From Candidatus Merdivicinus excrementipullorum (lineage in GTDB: Bacteria > Bacillota > Clostridia > Oscillospirales > Ruminococcaceae): 60,725 nt of DNA. The position numbers were made by a program, and so were the translations under genes. Numbering within the stretch: the stretch's first letter is position 1; each line of letters starts with the position of its first letter. Below, piece by piece: positions 18,487 through 26,368 of this stretch. Where the stretch lies: positions 1 through 60,725 of the forward strand of contig DVJP01000068.1 in NCBI GenBank assembly GCA_018716725.1, given 5' to 3'. The notes beneath the pieces were generated by a model that had not been told where the DNA came from, made no database searches, and was given only the letters and a program-made list of their open reading frames with translations.

Positions 18487-19215
18487 TTGAAGATCGTTGG
18501 AAAGACAGATGTGGGGATGGTGCGGGACACCAACCAGGATGCATTTAAAATACTGGCGCTGGGGCAAGGGGCGGGCCTGGCTCTGGTCTGCGACGGTATG
18601 GGCGGCGCCCAGGGAGGCGATACCGCCAGCTATATCGCGAAAAAAGTCATTGCGGAAACAATCCAGGAAAAGTATTGCGATACAATGGGTTCGGAGGCCG
18701 CTAAAATTTTGGTGCGGGAATCTGTTTTGCAGGCAAACCACGCCATTTACGAGACAGCCCGGGATGACCCGGAACTGGCCGGCATGGGGACGACTGTGGT
18801 GCTGGCGCTGCTTTATCAAAACCACGCCTATGTGGCCCATGTTGGGGACAGCCGCCTTTACCGGTACCGGAACCATCAGCTTGTCCAGCTGACCCGGGAT
18901 CATTCCTATATCCAGGAAATGGTGGACCGGGGGGAATTAAGCCCGGACCAGGCCCGGGTCCATCCTGACCGGAATTTTATTACCCGGGCAGTGGGCGTCC
19001 AATGGGATGTGGAGATTGACCTCCATGTTCTGGAGCTGGAACCCGGCGACCGGCTGCTCCTTTGTACGGACGGCCTTTCCAGCACCTGCACCGATGAACA
19101 GATTGGGGAGGTGCTGTCCCAAAACCCGTTAGAAGAATCCGCGGAAATCCTTGTACGGCTTGCAAACCAAGGCGGCGGCCACGACAATATCACGGTCGTC
19201 ATCGTGGAAAGCTGA
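18487..19215 (+). CDS. stp: PP2C-type Ser/Thr protein phosphatase
   Basis: The 242-residue PPM phosphatase contains the metal-binding motifs VRDTNQDA, LVCDGMGGAQGGDTAS, HVGDSRLYRYR, LTRDHS, LCTDGLS and GGHDNITVV. It dephosphorylates targets of the PASTA kinase encoded 20 bp downstream. The start is a TTG at 18487 with GAGGA about 8 nt upstream; no better ATG exists. Confidence 0.95.
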   Translation: MKIVGKTDVGMVRDTNQDAFKILALGQGAGLALVCDGMGGAQGGDTASYIAKKVIAETIQEKYCDTMGSEAAKILVRESVLQANHAIYETARDDPELAGMGTTVVLALLYQNHAYVAHVGDSRLYRYRNHQLVQLTRDHSYIQEMVDRGELSPDQARVHPDRNFITRAVGVQWDVEIDLHVLELEPGDRLLLCTDGLSSTCTDEQIGEVLSQNPLEESAEILVRLANQGGGHDNITVVIVES

Positions 19216-19235
19216 GAGTCCATGGAGGTACTAGT

Positions 19236-21365
19236 ATGGAAAACTATATTGGAAAACGCCTGACCGGCCGTTATGAACTGGTAAAACTAATCGGCAGCGG
19301 GGGCATGGCAAATGTTTACGAGGCAAAAGACCTCCTGGAAAACAAAACCGTTGCGGTCAAGCTCCTCAAGGAAGAGTATCTGACCAACGAAGAATTTGTC
19401 CGCCGGTTCCGCAACGAGTCTAAGGTCATCGCCGTTTTGGACCATCCCAATGTGGTGAAGGTTTACGACGTGAATTTTACCGGCGCAGAACAGTACATTG
19501 TCATGGAGTTTATTGACGGCATTACCCTGCGCCAGTATATCAGCCATCAGGGACGCCTGCGCTGGAAGGATTCCGTTCATTTTGTCACCCAGATTTTAAT
19601 GGCCCTGGAGCACGCCCACGAGCACGGGGTCATCCACCGGGACATCAAATCCCAGAATATTATGCTGCTGCGGGACGGCACCATCAAGGTGATGGATTTC
19701 GGCATCGCCCGTTTTGCCCGGGAAAATATCCGTTCCATGGATGACCGGGCCATCGGCTCCGTCCATTATATCAGCCCGGAACAGGCTTGCGGGGAAGAAT
19801 CGGATGAAAAGAGCGATTTGTACTCGGTGGGTGTGATCTTATACGAAATGCTCACCGGGCGGGTCCCCTTTGACGGGGATACGCCGGAACAGGTGGCCAT
19901 GAAGCATATCCACAACAAGCCGGTTCCCATCCACGAACTGGCGCCGGATGTCCCCACAGGGCTTTGCGAAATCGCGGAAAAAGCCATGCAGAAGGACAAA
20001 AACCTCCGGTACCGTTCCGCCGGGGAAATGCTGGAAGCCATCGAACGGTTTAAAATGAACCCCAACATCGTGTTTGAATACAAATACATGGTGGAGGAGC
20101 CTGCCGCCACCAAATATTCCCGTTCCGTCCGGGAGATTCAGGAGGAGGATTCCGAAGCCTTGGAGCCGGAGGAAGAAGCTGACGAGCAGATCGTTGTAAA
20201 GCGCAGCCCCACTATTTTAATTTTAGCCGGCATCGCGGCGGCCTGCGTCATTACAGCCGTCCTGGTTCTGCTGGGATTCTTTTACTATGGAAGCGAAGGC
20301 AGGGTAGAGGATGTTGTCATGCCGAACTTGGTGGGAATGGATTACGACCAGGCCCGCAGCATGGAGGAATGCAAAAATTTCTACTTTGTGGTCATTGAAA
20401 ACGAACTGACGGAATACCCCAAAGGGCAGATTTATTACCAAAGTATTGACCCGGGCATCAAGGTCAAGGCCAACCGCCGGGTACAGGTCAAGGTCAGCGC
20501 CGGTATTGACGTGCTGGAAGTGCCGGATCTGACAGGCAAGTATGTAGGGGATGCGGAGGACGAGCTGTTCAGACTGGGGCTGGATTACACAGTCCGGACG
20601 GTGGAGGACGATTCCGTAGAAGCGGACCGCGTCATCAGCACCGACCCTCCTGCCGGACAGGAAGTGGAACAGAGCACCCAGGTCATTATTTATGTAAGCC
20701 GCGCCAAGGCCAGTTCTTCTATTAAAGTACCCAGGCTGGTGGGCTATGACATTGAAACCGCCCGGGAAAAGCTGGCGGCGCTGGATTTGGTTGTCAATGT
20801 GGAAGAAGTGGACAGCGACGAGAAACCTGGTACTGTCATTGAGCAGAGCCTGCCCCAAAACGAGTATGCGGAAAGCGGGTCCACCATTACGCTGAAGGTC
20901 AGCAATGGCTCCGGATACTCCACCAAGGCATCCCTGACCGTATCCTTCCCGGAAGGCGCGCCCAATCGGGAGTACACCATCCAGGTGATTGTAGGCGGGG
21001 AGGAAGTCCTCCGCAGCACTGTAAACCCGTCCTCCGGCACCTGGGTCGGCGAAATTGAAGGCCAGGGGACTATGACGGCCTCTGTTGTCCTGGACGGACA
21101 GCTTTACGCCTCCTTTGAGGTGAATTTTGAGGACAACATTGCTACCCTGACGGAAGGGTATCATACCGGCATTCTTAGCGAGCCGTCAGAACCTTCAGAG
21201 CCGTCGGAACCTTCGGGGCCTGCGGAGCCGTCCCAGCCGGAACAGCCTTCGGAACCTGATGAACAGCCCTCCGAACCGTCCCAGCCGGAGGAAAGCAGCG
21301 AACCTACGGGGCCGGTCAGCGGCGGGGATTCCCCAATGGACGCCCGGCCGGCAAACGAGTGGTGA
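19236..21365 (+). CDS. prkC: PASTA-domain Ser/Thr kinase (PrkC/Stk)
   Basis: This transmembrane Hanks-type kinase has 709 residues. The cytoplasmic kinase domain (about 10-275) has GSGGMANVYEAK, AVKLL, HRDIKSQN and DFGIA. A membrane helix lies at about 327-350, followed by three PASTA repeats (about 355-420, 425-490, 495-560) that bind peptidoglycan fragments. An extra beta-rich domain of about 85 residues and an S/P/E-rich tail (from about 646) end the protein. The tail is unusual for the family and may span or bind the wall. Genes stp and prkC form a signalling pair controlling growth and spore germination in relatives. Confidence 0.96.
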   Translation: MENYIGKRLTGRYELVKLIGSGGMANVYEAKDLLENKTVAVKLLKEEYLTNEEFVRRFRNESKVIAVLDHPNVVKVYDVNFTGAEQYIVMEFIDGITLRQYISHQGRLRWKDSVHFVTQILMALEHAHEHGVIHRDIKSQNIMLLRDGTIKVMDFGIARFARENIRSMDDRAIGSVHYISPEQACGEESDEKSDLYSVGVILYEMLTGRVPFDGDTPEQVAMKHIHNKPVPIHELAPDVPTGLCEIAEKAMQKDKNLRYRSAGEMLEAIERFKMNPNIVFEYKYMVEEPAATKYSRSVREIQEEDSEALEPEEEADEQIVVKRSPTILILAGIAAACVITAVLVLLGFFYYGSEGRVEDVVMPNLVGMDYDQARSMEECKNFYFVVIENELTEYPKGQIYYQSIDPGIKVKANRRVQVKVSAGIDVLEVPDLTGKYVGDAEDELFRLGLDYTVRTVEDDSVEADRVISTDPPAGQEVEQSTQVIIYVSRAKASSSIKVPRLVGYDIETAREKLAALDLVVNVEEVDSDEKPGTVIEQSLPQNEYAESGSTITLKVSNGSGYSTKASLTVSFPEGAPNREYTIQVIVGGEEVLRSTVNPSSGTWVGEIEGQGTMTASVVLDGQLYASFEVNFEDNIATLTEGYHTGILSEPSEPSEPSEPSGPAEPSQPEQPSEPDEQPSEPSQPEESSEPTGPVSGGDSPMDARPANEW

Positions 21366-21369
21366 GTAA

Positions 21370-22251
21370 ATGGAGCAGGGAATGATTCAAAAAGCGCTCA
21401 GCGGCTTTTACTATATAAAAACGGAGGAGCACGGCCTGCTGGAATGCAAGGCCAAGGGCATCTTCCGTAAGGAAGGCCGGTCCCCTTTGGTAGGGGACCG
21501 GGTAGCGGTGGAAAACGGCGTGGTAGCGGAGATTTTTCCCAGGAAAAATGAGATCCTGCGGCCCCCGGTAGCCAATATTGATTTGGCGGTTATGGTGGTT
21601 TCCGCCACCCAGCCGGAACCTAATCTCCTCATTCTGGATAAGCTCATTGCCGTGTGCGAATGGAAAAAAATCGAGCCGGTTTTGGTTTTTACAAAATCGG
21701 ACTTGGCGGATTGCCGGGAAATCCGGGAATTGTATGCCAAGGCGGGTTTTTCCGTCTTTACCAGTGTCCCCGGCCAGACGGACTATCAGGGGCTTTTGGA
21801 ATGCATGAAAAACAAGCTCAGCGTGTTTATCGGGAATTCCGGCGTTGGGAAATCCACCCTGATGAACAGCCTGCTGCCGGGGCTGCATCTGGCTACCGCC
21901 CAAATCAGCGACAAACTGGGGCGTGGGCGGCACACCACCCGCCATGTGGAACTTTATGAGCTTCCCCAGGGGGGATTTGTGGCGGACACTCCCGGCTTTT
22001 CCTCTGTTGAAATGGACAAATACGGGAATATCCGCCCGGAGGAGCTGCCGGGCTGTTTCCGGGAGTTTTCAGAATACTTAGGGCAGTGCCGGTTCCAGGA
22101 CTGTTCCCACCGGGTGGAAAAAGGCTGCGCTGTCCTGGAAGCCGTGCGGGACGGCCGGATCAGCAAAAGCCGTCACGAAAGCTACTGCCAAATGGCGGAG
22201 GATGCCGCAAAAATCAAGGAATGGGAGCGGAAGGAGGAACGCCGGAGATGA
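21370..22251 (+). CDS. rsgA: Ribosome biogenesis GTPase RsgA
   Basis: This circularly permuted GTPase assists 30S assembly. The 293 residues have an OB domain (about 1-65), FTKSDL (G4) before GNSGVGKSTLMN (G1), HTTRHVELY and DTPGFSS (G3), and a C-terminal zinc site FSEYLGQCRFQDCSHRVEKGCAV. The start at 21370 matches relatives beginning MxxGxIxKALSGFYY; ATG 21382 is an alternative with GGAG 6 nt upstream. Confidence 0.96.
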   Translation: MEQGMIQKALSGFYYIKTEEHGLLECKAKGIFRKEGRSPLVGDRVAVENGVVAEIFPRKNEILRPPVANIDLAVMVVSATQPEPNLLILDKLIAVCEWKKIEPVLVFTKSDLADCREIRELYAKAGFSVFTSVPGQTDYQGLLECMKNKLSVFIGNSGVGKSTLMNSLLPGLHLATAQISDKLGRGRHTTRHVELYELPQGGFVADTPGFSSVEMDKYGNIRPEELPGCFREFSEYLGQCRFQDCSHRVEKGCAVLEAVRDGRISKSRHESYCQMAEDAAKIKEWERKEERRR

Positions 22252-22877
22252 AATGCGTGATTTTTGGCGCCGCGCCGATTTCCGGCGGGCTGGAATATAT
22301 CCGTTCGGCCATGCCGGAAGAAGACCGGGTAATCATCGCCGCTGACGGCGGCCTCCGGTATACCGCCGCTTTAGGGCTTACGCCGGATATTATTATTGGG
22401 GATATGGACTCTGTACGGCAGGAGGACGTGCCGGCCGGCGCGATTTTATATCCTTCCCGGAAAGACGACACCGACATGATGCTGGCGGTAAAAAAAGGCC
22501 TGGCGTTAGGGGCGGACGAATTTTTCCTCTTCGGCGGCTTAGGCGGCCGGCTGGACCATACATACGCCAATTTTCAAACGCTGGCGTACTTAAGCGAGCA
22601 TAATGTCAGAGGCTGGCTTCTGGACGAAAATCATCGGGTCTGTATGCTGGAAAACGGGGAGCTTGCCCTTTCGCCGGAGTACCGCTACCTGTCAATTTTT
22701 GCTTACGGCGGCATTTGTACCGGCGTCACTATCACTGGGGCAGAATATCCGCTGGACGATGCCGTTTTGGAGCCTTCTTTCCCTCTGGGGGTCAGCAACT
22801 GCCATGCCCCCGGGAACCAGATGCGGGTTTCCGTAAAAGAAGGGACCTTGCTGATTATCCAAACCAAGCTTTCCTAG
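22248..22877 (+). CDS. thiN: Thiamine diphosphokinase
   Basis: The 209-residue enzyme pyrophosphorylates thiamine to thiamine diphosphate. Motifs are IIAADGGLRYTAALGLTPDIIIGDMDSV, PSRKDDTDMMLAVKKGL and GGLGGRLDHTYAN. It starts on the rsgA stop codon (ATGA); the same frame extends upstream inside rsgA but that part is not coding. The rsgA-thiN-spoVM order matches Bacillus, except that rpe is missing between rsgA and thiN and lies on the minus strand at 28.0 kb. Confidence 0.95.
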   Translation: MKCVIFGAAPISGGLEYIRSAMPEEDRVIIAADGGLRYTAALGLTPDIIIGDMDSVRQEDVPAGAILYPSRKDDTDMMLAVKKGLALGADEFFLFGGLGGRLDHTYANFQTLAYLSEHNVRGWLLDENHRVCMLENGELALSPEYRYLSIFAYGGICTGVTITGAEYPLDDAVLEPSFPLGVSNCHAPGNQMRVSVKEGTLLIIQTKLS

Positions 22878-22878
22878 T

Positions 22879-22906
22879 AACACTTCCGAATCCTCCTGCG
22901 TATGAT
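22879..22906 (+). promoter_or_regulatory. Weak candidate for a sporulation (sigma-E/K) promoter
   Basis: CGTATGATA at 22898-22906 differs by one base from the sigma-K-type -10 CATAnnnTA and has AC 17 bp upstream. It lies 42 bp before the 51-codon gene and spoVM. Such short motifs occur by chance, so this rests mainly on spoVM being sporulation-controlled elsewhere. Confidence 0.25.
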
Positions 22907-22947
22907 AGGGTGTAAACGATCAAACGCGCCGACAGGAGGATGGATTT

Positions 22948-23103
22948 ATGAAGCCATGCAAATACGCCAAATTCTTCCCATCGGCCGCAGCGGTAATTGC
23001 CGGCGTCATCCTGCTCTTAGGCGTGGTGTTGTCCTTCCGGTGCCTTTTGGCCATAGCGGGCATCGGCCTCATCGCCTGGGGAATTCTGGGATGCCGGAAC
23101 TGA
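22948..23103 (+). CDS. Small membrane protein of unknown function (51 aa)
   Basis: ATG 22948 follows a strong GGAGG and opens a 51-codon frame. The product has two hydrophobic segments: about residues 12-28 (AAAVIAGVILLLGVVLS) and about 31-47 (LLAIAGIGLIAWGILGC). Between them is a short FRC turn, and the ends are charged. I do not recognise the family. It lies 70 bp after thiN and 15 bp before spoVM, so it may be co-expressed during sporulation. The ribosome-binding site and compact two-helix design support a real gene. Confidence 0.65.
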   Translation: MKPCKYAKFFPSAAAVIAGVILLLGVVLSFRCLLAIAGIGLIAWGILGCRN

Positions 23104-23118
23104 TTGGGAGGGTTTGGT

Positions 23119-23205
23119 ATGAAAATTATTGTAATCAAAAGCCCCAAATATTTGTCTGGCCTGCTCCGGCTGATTTTTGGGATCAAAAAAGAAACAGAAA
23201 TCTGA
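23119..23205 (+). CDS. spoVM: Stage V sporulation protein M
   Basis: The 28-residue peptide MKIIVIKSPKYLSGLLRLIF... aligns with SpoVM of Bacillus (MKFYTIKLPKFLGGIVRAML), including the lysines, the mid-peptide Pro and the amphipathic helix. SpoVM sits on the convex outer forespore membrane and anchors the SpoIVA coat basement layer. GGAGGG lies 6 nt before the ATG. Position downstream of thiN is the same as in Bacillus. This gene indicates that the host forms endospores. Confidence 0.88.
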   Translation: MKIIVIKSPKYLSGLLRLIFGIKKETEI

Positions 23206-23229
23206 CGATACATGAAAAGGATGGGAAAA

Positions 23230-23901
23230 ATGAAACCGATTGGAATTATTGGCGCAATGGGATTGGAAGTAGAACAGCTGAAAAACCGGCTGGCAGACTG
23301 TGGGGAATCGGTCTATGCCGGCCGGCATTTTTACGCCGGAAAGCTGGGCGGCAGGGAAGTGGTGGTTGTCTGCTCCGGCATCGGAAAGGTCAACGCCGCC
23401 ATTACCACCCAGCTGTTAATCGACCATTTTGACATTGAAAGCGTTATCAACACCGGAATCGCAGGCGGGGCCCACCCGGAAATCAAGGTGCGCGACGTGG
23501 TGATTTCGGATATTGTGGCGTACCATGACATGGACCCCCGGATTTTGGCCATCGGCTATCCCCATTTGCAGGAATTTACCGCGGATCCGGAACTGATCCG
23601 GAAAGCGGAGCAGGCCTGTGAAGGGAAGGTCCGCTGGATGACCGGCAAAGTTGCAACCGGCGACCAGTTTATTTCCGACAGCGCCGTAAAAGCGGACATC
23701 GTGGCCCGGACTTCCCCCTGCTGCGTAGAAATGGAAGGCGGCGCTATCGCCCACACTGCCGCGGCAAACGGCATTCCCTTTGTGGTAATCCGCTGCATTT
23801 CGGATAATGCCGACGACGACGCTGATATGGACTACGCCACCTTTGAAAAATTGGCGGCTGACGACGCGGCCTCCATTGTGGAATCCATGCTTGCCCAATA
23901 A
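23230..23901 (+). CDS. mtnN: 5'-methylthioadenosine/S-adenosylhomocysteine nucleosidase
   Basis: The 223-residue enzyme hydrolyses MTA and SAH, recycling the by-products of SAM-dependent reactions. Motifs are GIIGAMGLEVEQL, CSGIGKVNAAI, NTGIAGG, TGDQFI and the ribose-binding VEMEGGAIAHTAAANGIPFVVIRCISDNAD. ATG 23230 follows AAGGATGGG; in-frame ATGs at 23212 and 23221 have poor spacing. Confidence 0.94.
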   Translation: MKPIGIIGAMGLEVEQLKNRLADCGESVYAGRHFYAGKLGGREVVVVCSGIGKVNAAITTQLLIDHFDIESVINTGIAGGAHPEIKVRDVVISDIVAYHDMDPRILAIGYPHLQEFTADPELIRKAEQACEGKVRWMTGKVATGDQFISDSAVKADIVARTSPCCVEMEGGAIAHTAAANGIPFVVIRCISDNADDDADMDYATFEKLAADDAASIVESMLAQ

Positions 23902-23912
23902 ATTGCAAAAGG

Positions 23913-23947
23913 AAACGTCCCGTGCAAACCAATGCGCGGGACGTTTT
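23913..23947. terminator. Terminator between mtnN and the Rnf-like operon
   Basis: AAACGTCCCG (23913-23922) pairs with CGGGACGTTT (23937-23946). It lies between convergent genes and has T or A tracts suitable for both directions. Confidence 0.75.
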
Positions 23948-23948
23948 G

Positions 23949-25067
23949 CTATTCTTTTAAGAGGTATTGGGTGATGCCGGCCGCTTCCAAGACGGGGATT
24001 TGCTCCGCTGAGGAGATAACCGGAATCAGTTTTTCGCTTTCCAGCGAAACGGCGTTTAAAATTTCCGTTTCCTGTCCGGCGGCTAAAACCGGAGCCGCCA
24101 GTTCTGTTTCAATGGCGTCAGGCGAACCGCCGTAGTAGCTCTCGTTTTCCCCAAGGTAACATTCCCCGGCAAAAACCGGGACGACTTCCGCCCCGCCCTT
24201 TGCAGCTTCTGCCTGCATGGTGTCCAGGACATTCTGCAACGCTTCCGTTTGGGTCATAGAATCCTGATTGGGGCCGAATCCCATTTCAGCGGGATACCGG
24301 GTAATGGGGAATTGCATCCCATCAGCAAAAATCAGGGAGAACCCGGCTTCGGCAACTTCAGCCGTTAAATCTGCCAGATAATCGACTGCCGCGTCCATAT
24401 AAGGGTTTAGCCAGGAACGGCCGCCGTTATCCGCCGCCTGATCCAGCCAGGTAATGCCTGCCTGGTCGTTGTACAGATAGGAGGTGCCGTAACTTGCATG
24501 GGAAGCAACATCATCCTGGAGGGTGTACAAGTACGCGGCCGGCGTAAATCCTGCGTTTTCAATAGCCGCCACAGTTTCCGCCAGTTGTTCCAGGGATACC
24601 GCGCTGGAGGTAATGGCGCCGCAGGAAGCGGCCAGGGGAACTTCAGAGGCATAGGATAGGTATCCGCTTTCATTTTTCAGCTGGATTGCCACAGTGCTAT
24701 ATTGCTCCTGGTCCAGACTATCCAAAAAGGTTTCCAGGGCATCCATGTCCGCCAGTGCATCCTGGGGCAGAAAAACGGCTTGAACTCCCTGGGATTCTGT
24801 TGTTTCGATCTGAGATGAAACAGATTCCGCGCTGGATTCCATGCTGCTTTCCGAAATGACGGCGGATACAGCCGGCAGGGAATCCTCCGTATCAGAACTT
24901 TCCGGGCGGTTTCGGAGGTTTTCAATGGATTTTGCGACACAGTACCCCAGAAAAATCAAAACAGCCAGGATGAGCAAAAACAACAGGGCTTTTAAAAACT
25001 TGCCGCGGCGCCGCCGACGGTTCATGTACCCTAAGCTGTAATGTTTGATTTTGCGTGATTTCGGCAT
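23949..25067 (-). CDS. Membrane-anchored putative glycoside hydrolase-like protein
   Basis: This 372-residue protein has a basic N terminus (RRRRRGK), one membrane helix at about 24-46 and a Ser/Glu-rich linker (about 54-92). The extracellular domain has DxxGY, AAYLYTLQDD, WLDQAADNGGRSWLNPYMDAAVDYL and GFSLIFADGMQFP segments. This pattern resembles the TIM-barrel DUF4015 putative glycosyl hydrolases (W(L)NPY..., FD.iqFP), but likeness is partial and catalytic residues are not certain. It is the last gene of the rpe-rnfD-rnfE-rnfA-like operon, 21 bp after the rnfA-like gene, which suggests a shared envelope role. Confidence 0.55.
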   Translation of the reverse strand: MPKSRKIKHYSLGYMNRRRRRGKFLKALLFLLILAVLIFLGYCVAKSIENLRNRPESSDTEDSLPAVSAVISESSMESSAESVSSQIETTESQGVQAVFLPQDALADMDALETFLDSLDQEQYSTVAIQLKNESGYLSYASEVPLAASCGAITSSAVSLEQLAETVAAIENAGFTPAAYLYTLQDDVASHASYGTSYLYNDQAGITWLDQAADNGGRSWLNPYMDAAVDYLADLTAEVAEAGFSLIFADGMQFPITRYPAEMGFGPNQDSMTQTEALQNVLDTMQAEAAKGGAEVVPVFAGECYLGENESYYGGSPDAIETELAAPVLAAGQETEILNAVSLESEKLIPVISSAEQIPVLEAAGITQYLLKE

Positions 25068-25088
25068 TCTAGACCTCCCAAAACAACG

Positions 25089-25700
25089 TCAAATTGACAG
25101 CTCATGACCAACCAGACCATAAAACGCGAGAGAAAGCATCCCAATATAAATCAAAGTGATGGGAAACCCGCGGAAAGCGGCGGGAATCTTATCGCTGTTT
25201 AACCTTTCGTATCCCAAAGCCACCAGGTAAGAGGCCAGCACAAAGCCGCATCCGGTGCCCAGCCCAAAGGCAATGCGCCCCCAAAAGTCATAGCTTTGGC
25301 TTAACAGCAGCGCACCGAATACCGCGCCGTTGAAAGCGGAAAGATGAATCATGGGGATAATCTGCTCCCGGTACCGGAAGGGCAGGCGGGAACAGAGGAG
25401 CAAAACCAGGATGTACACAATCCCAACGGCCAAAACATAGAAAAAAGGGGTCCATTCATATCTGGCGGACCAGGACTTCATCATTTTGTCCACACCATAT
25501 ACCAGAATAGAGGACAGGGTGATAATCCCAGTCAGGATCCCGCCGAAAAGCCAGAGGTTGTTCTTTTTCCGGATGATAAACAAAGCGGCGCTGGTACCCA
25601 TGGCCCGGGTCAAAATAATATTTTGGACAAATACCGCTACGACGGCAATGGACGCCATTTCGGCAATGGTATTTTGCAGAATCTGCCAGAAGCTATGCAT
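25089..25700 (-). CDS. RnfA/NqrE-like membrane protein lacking cluster cysteines
   Basis: The 203-residue protein has six predicted membrane helices. It clearly aligns with RnfA, especially VxVQNIILTRxMG near residue 25, the NGAVFG segment, and ERLNSDKIPAAFRGFPITLIYIGMLSLAFYGL at the C terminus. In Rnf/Nqr complexes this subunit shares a membrane [2Fe-2S] cluster with RnfE through two Cys (GLCPF and TNCAVLG). Here these positions are Ser37 and Gly125. It overlaps the rnfE-like gene by 8 nt and has AAGGAGG before the ATG, so it looks expressed. A normal electron-carrying role is unlikely. Confidence 0.85.
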   Translation of the reverse strand: MHSFWQILQNTIAEMASIAVVAVFVQNIILTRAMGTSAALFIIRKKNNLWLFGGILTGIITLSSILVYGVDKMMKSWSARYEWTPFFYVLAVGIVYILVLLLCSRLPFRYREQIIPMIHLSAFNGAVFGALLLSQSYDFWGRIAFGLGTGCGFVLASYLVALGYERLNSDKIPAAFRGFPITLIYIGMLSLAFYGLVGHELSI

Positions 25701-26346
25701 CCGTTTTGTCCTCCTTCTTTATTTTATGCACAGGTTTGCCCAGCCAGAAACGGAATTTCTGCAAAGCGGCCGCCAGGAATCCCGCCAGCAGAAACCCGCA
25801 GAAGGGCAGTGTCAAAGAAGAAACCGCCCAGCTGAAATCCTCAATGGGACGGCCCAGAAGCATCCCTTTTCCCAAAACCTCCCGCACAGTTCCCATAACG
25901 GCCGCAACAGCGGCAAAACCAAGGGCGGCAGTTATCAGCTGCACCATCATAACCGGCAGCTTCTGCTGGTGGTACCGGGACTCGCTTTTCTGCACAATCA
26001 GGGAGTTGGTGGCCAGAAGGGGAAGATAAACCCCCAGCTGATACACAGTATCCGGCCATATGCCCCGCACCAAATATACGGTTGGAATAAAAAGCAAGGC
26101 GGCAATGGCGGCATTCAAAATCACCCGGATGGTATAAGGAAGCTTTTTGGGGATAAAGTAGGAGAACAAGATGGTGAAAATCGTAATCACTGCAAAGGCC
26201 GCGGATAGGGCCAAGGCATTGGCCAGAGTGGTACAGGTGACGACAATCGGGGCCAAAACCAAGCCCCGTTCCAAAATAGGATTCCCTAATAAGAACTGGT
26301 CATACAATTCCCAGCGGGAACGGTGTTTTTGATAAAAATTCCGCAT
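25693..26346 (-). CDS. RnfE/NqrD-like membrane protein lacking cluster cysteines
   Basis: The 217-residue, multi-helix protein aligns with RnfE: GNPILERGLVLAP near residue 21, NALALS, and LGVYLPLLATNSLIV. The usual [2Fe-2S] ligands (Cys in GLCPLLA and in VTNCIV) are replaced by Ala32 and Ser115. One Cys remains at 38, six positions away from the first ligand position. The C-terminal tail is basic/acidic (KKEDKTD). It lies 22 bp after the rnfD-like gene and overlaps the rnfA-like gene by 8 nt. Confidence 0.85.
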   Translation of the reverse strand: MRNFYQKHRSRWELYDQFLLGNPILERGLVLAPIVVTCTTLANALALSAAFAVITIFTILFSYFIPKKLPYTIRVILNAAIAALLFIPTVYLVRGIWPDTVYQLGVYLPLLATNSLIVQKSESRYHQQKLPVMMVQLITAALGFAAVAAVMGTVREVLGKGMLLGRPIEDFSWAVSSLTLPFCGFLLAGFLAAALQKFRFWLGKPVHKIKKEDKTDA

Positions 26347-26368
26347 TACGGACGCTCCTCCCCGCCGT

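Noticed and set aside
21174-21320. Repetitive DNA at the prkC end as a mobile or CRISPR-like repeat
   Set aside because: The repeats are codons for Ser-Glu-Pro within the kinase tail, irregular and in frame; there are no spacers.
22086-22247. N-terminal extension of thiamine diphosphokinase
   Set aside because: These codons overlap the conserved zinc-site end of rsgA in another frame; the family starts at the ATG at 22248.
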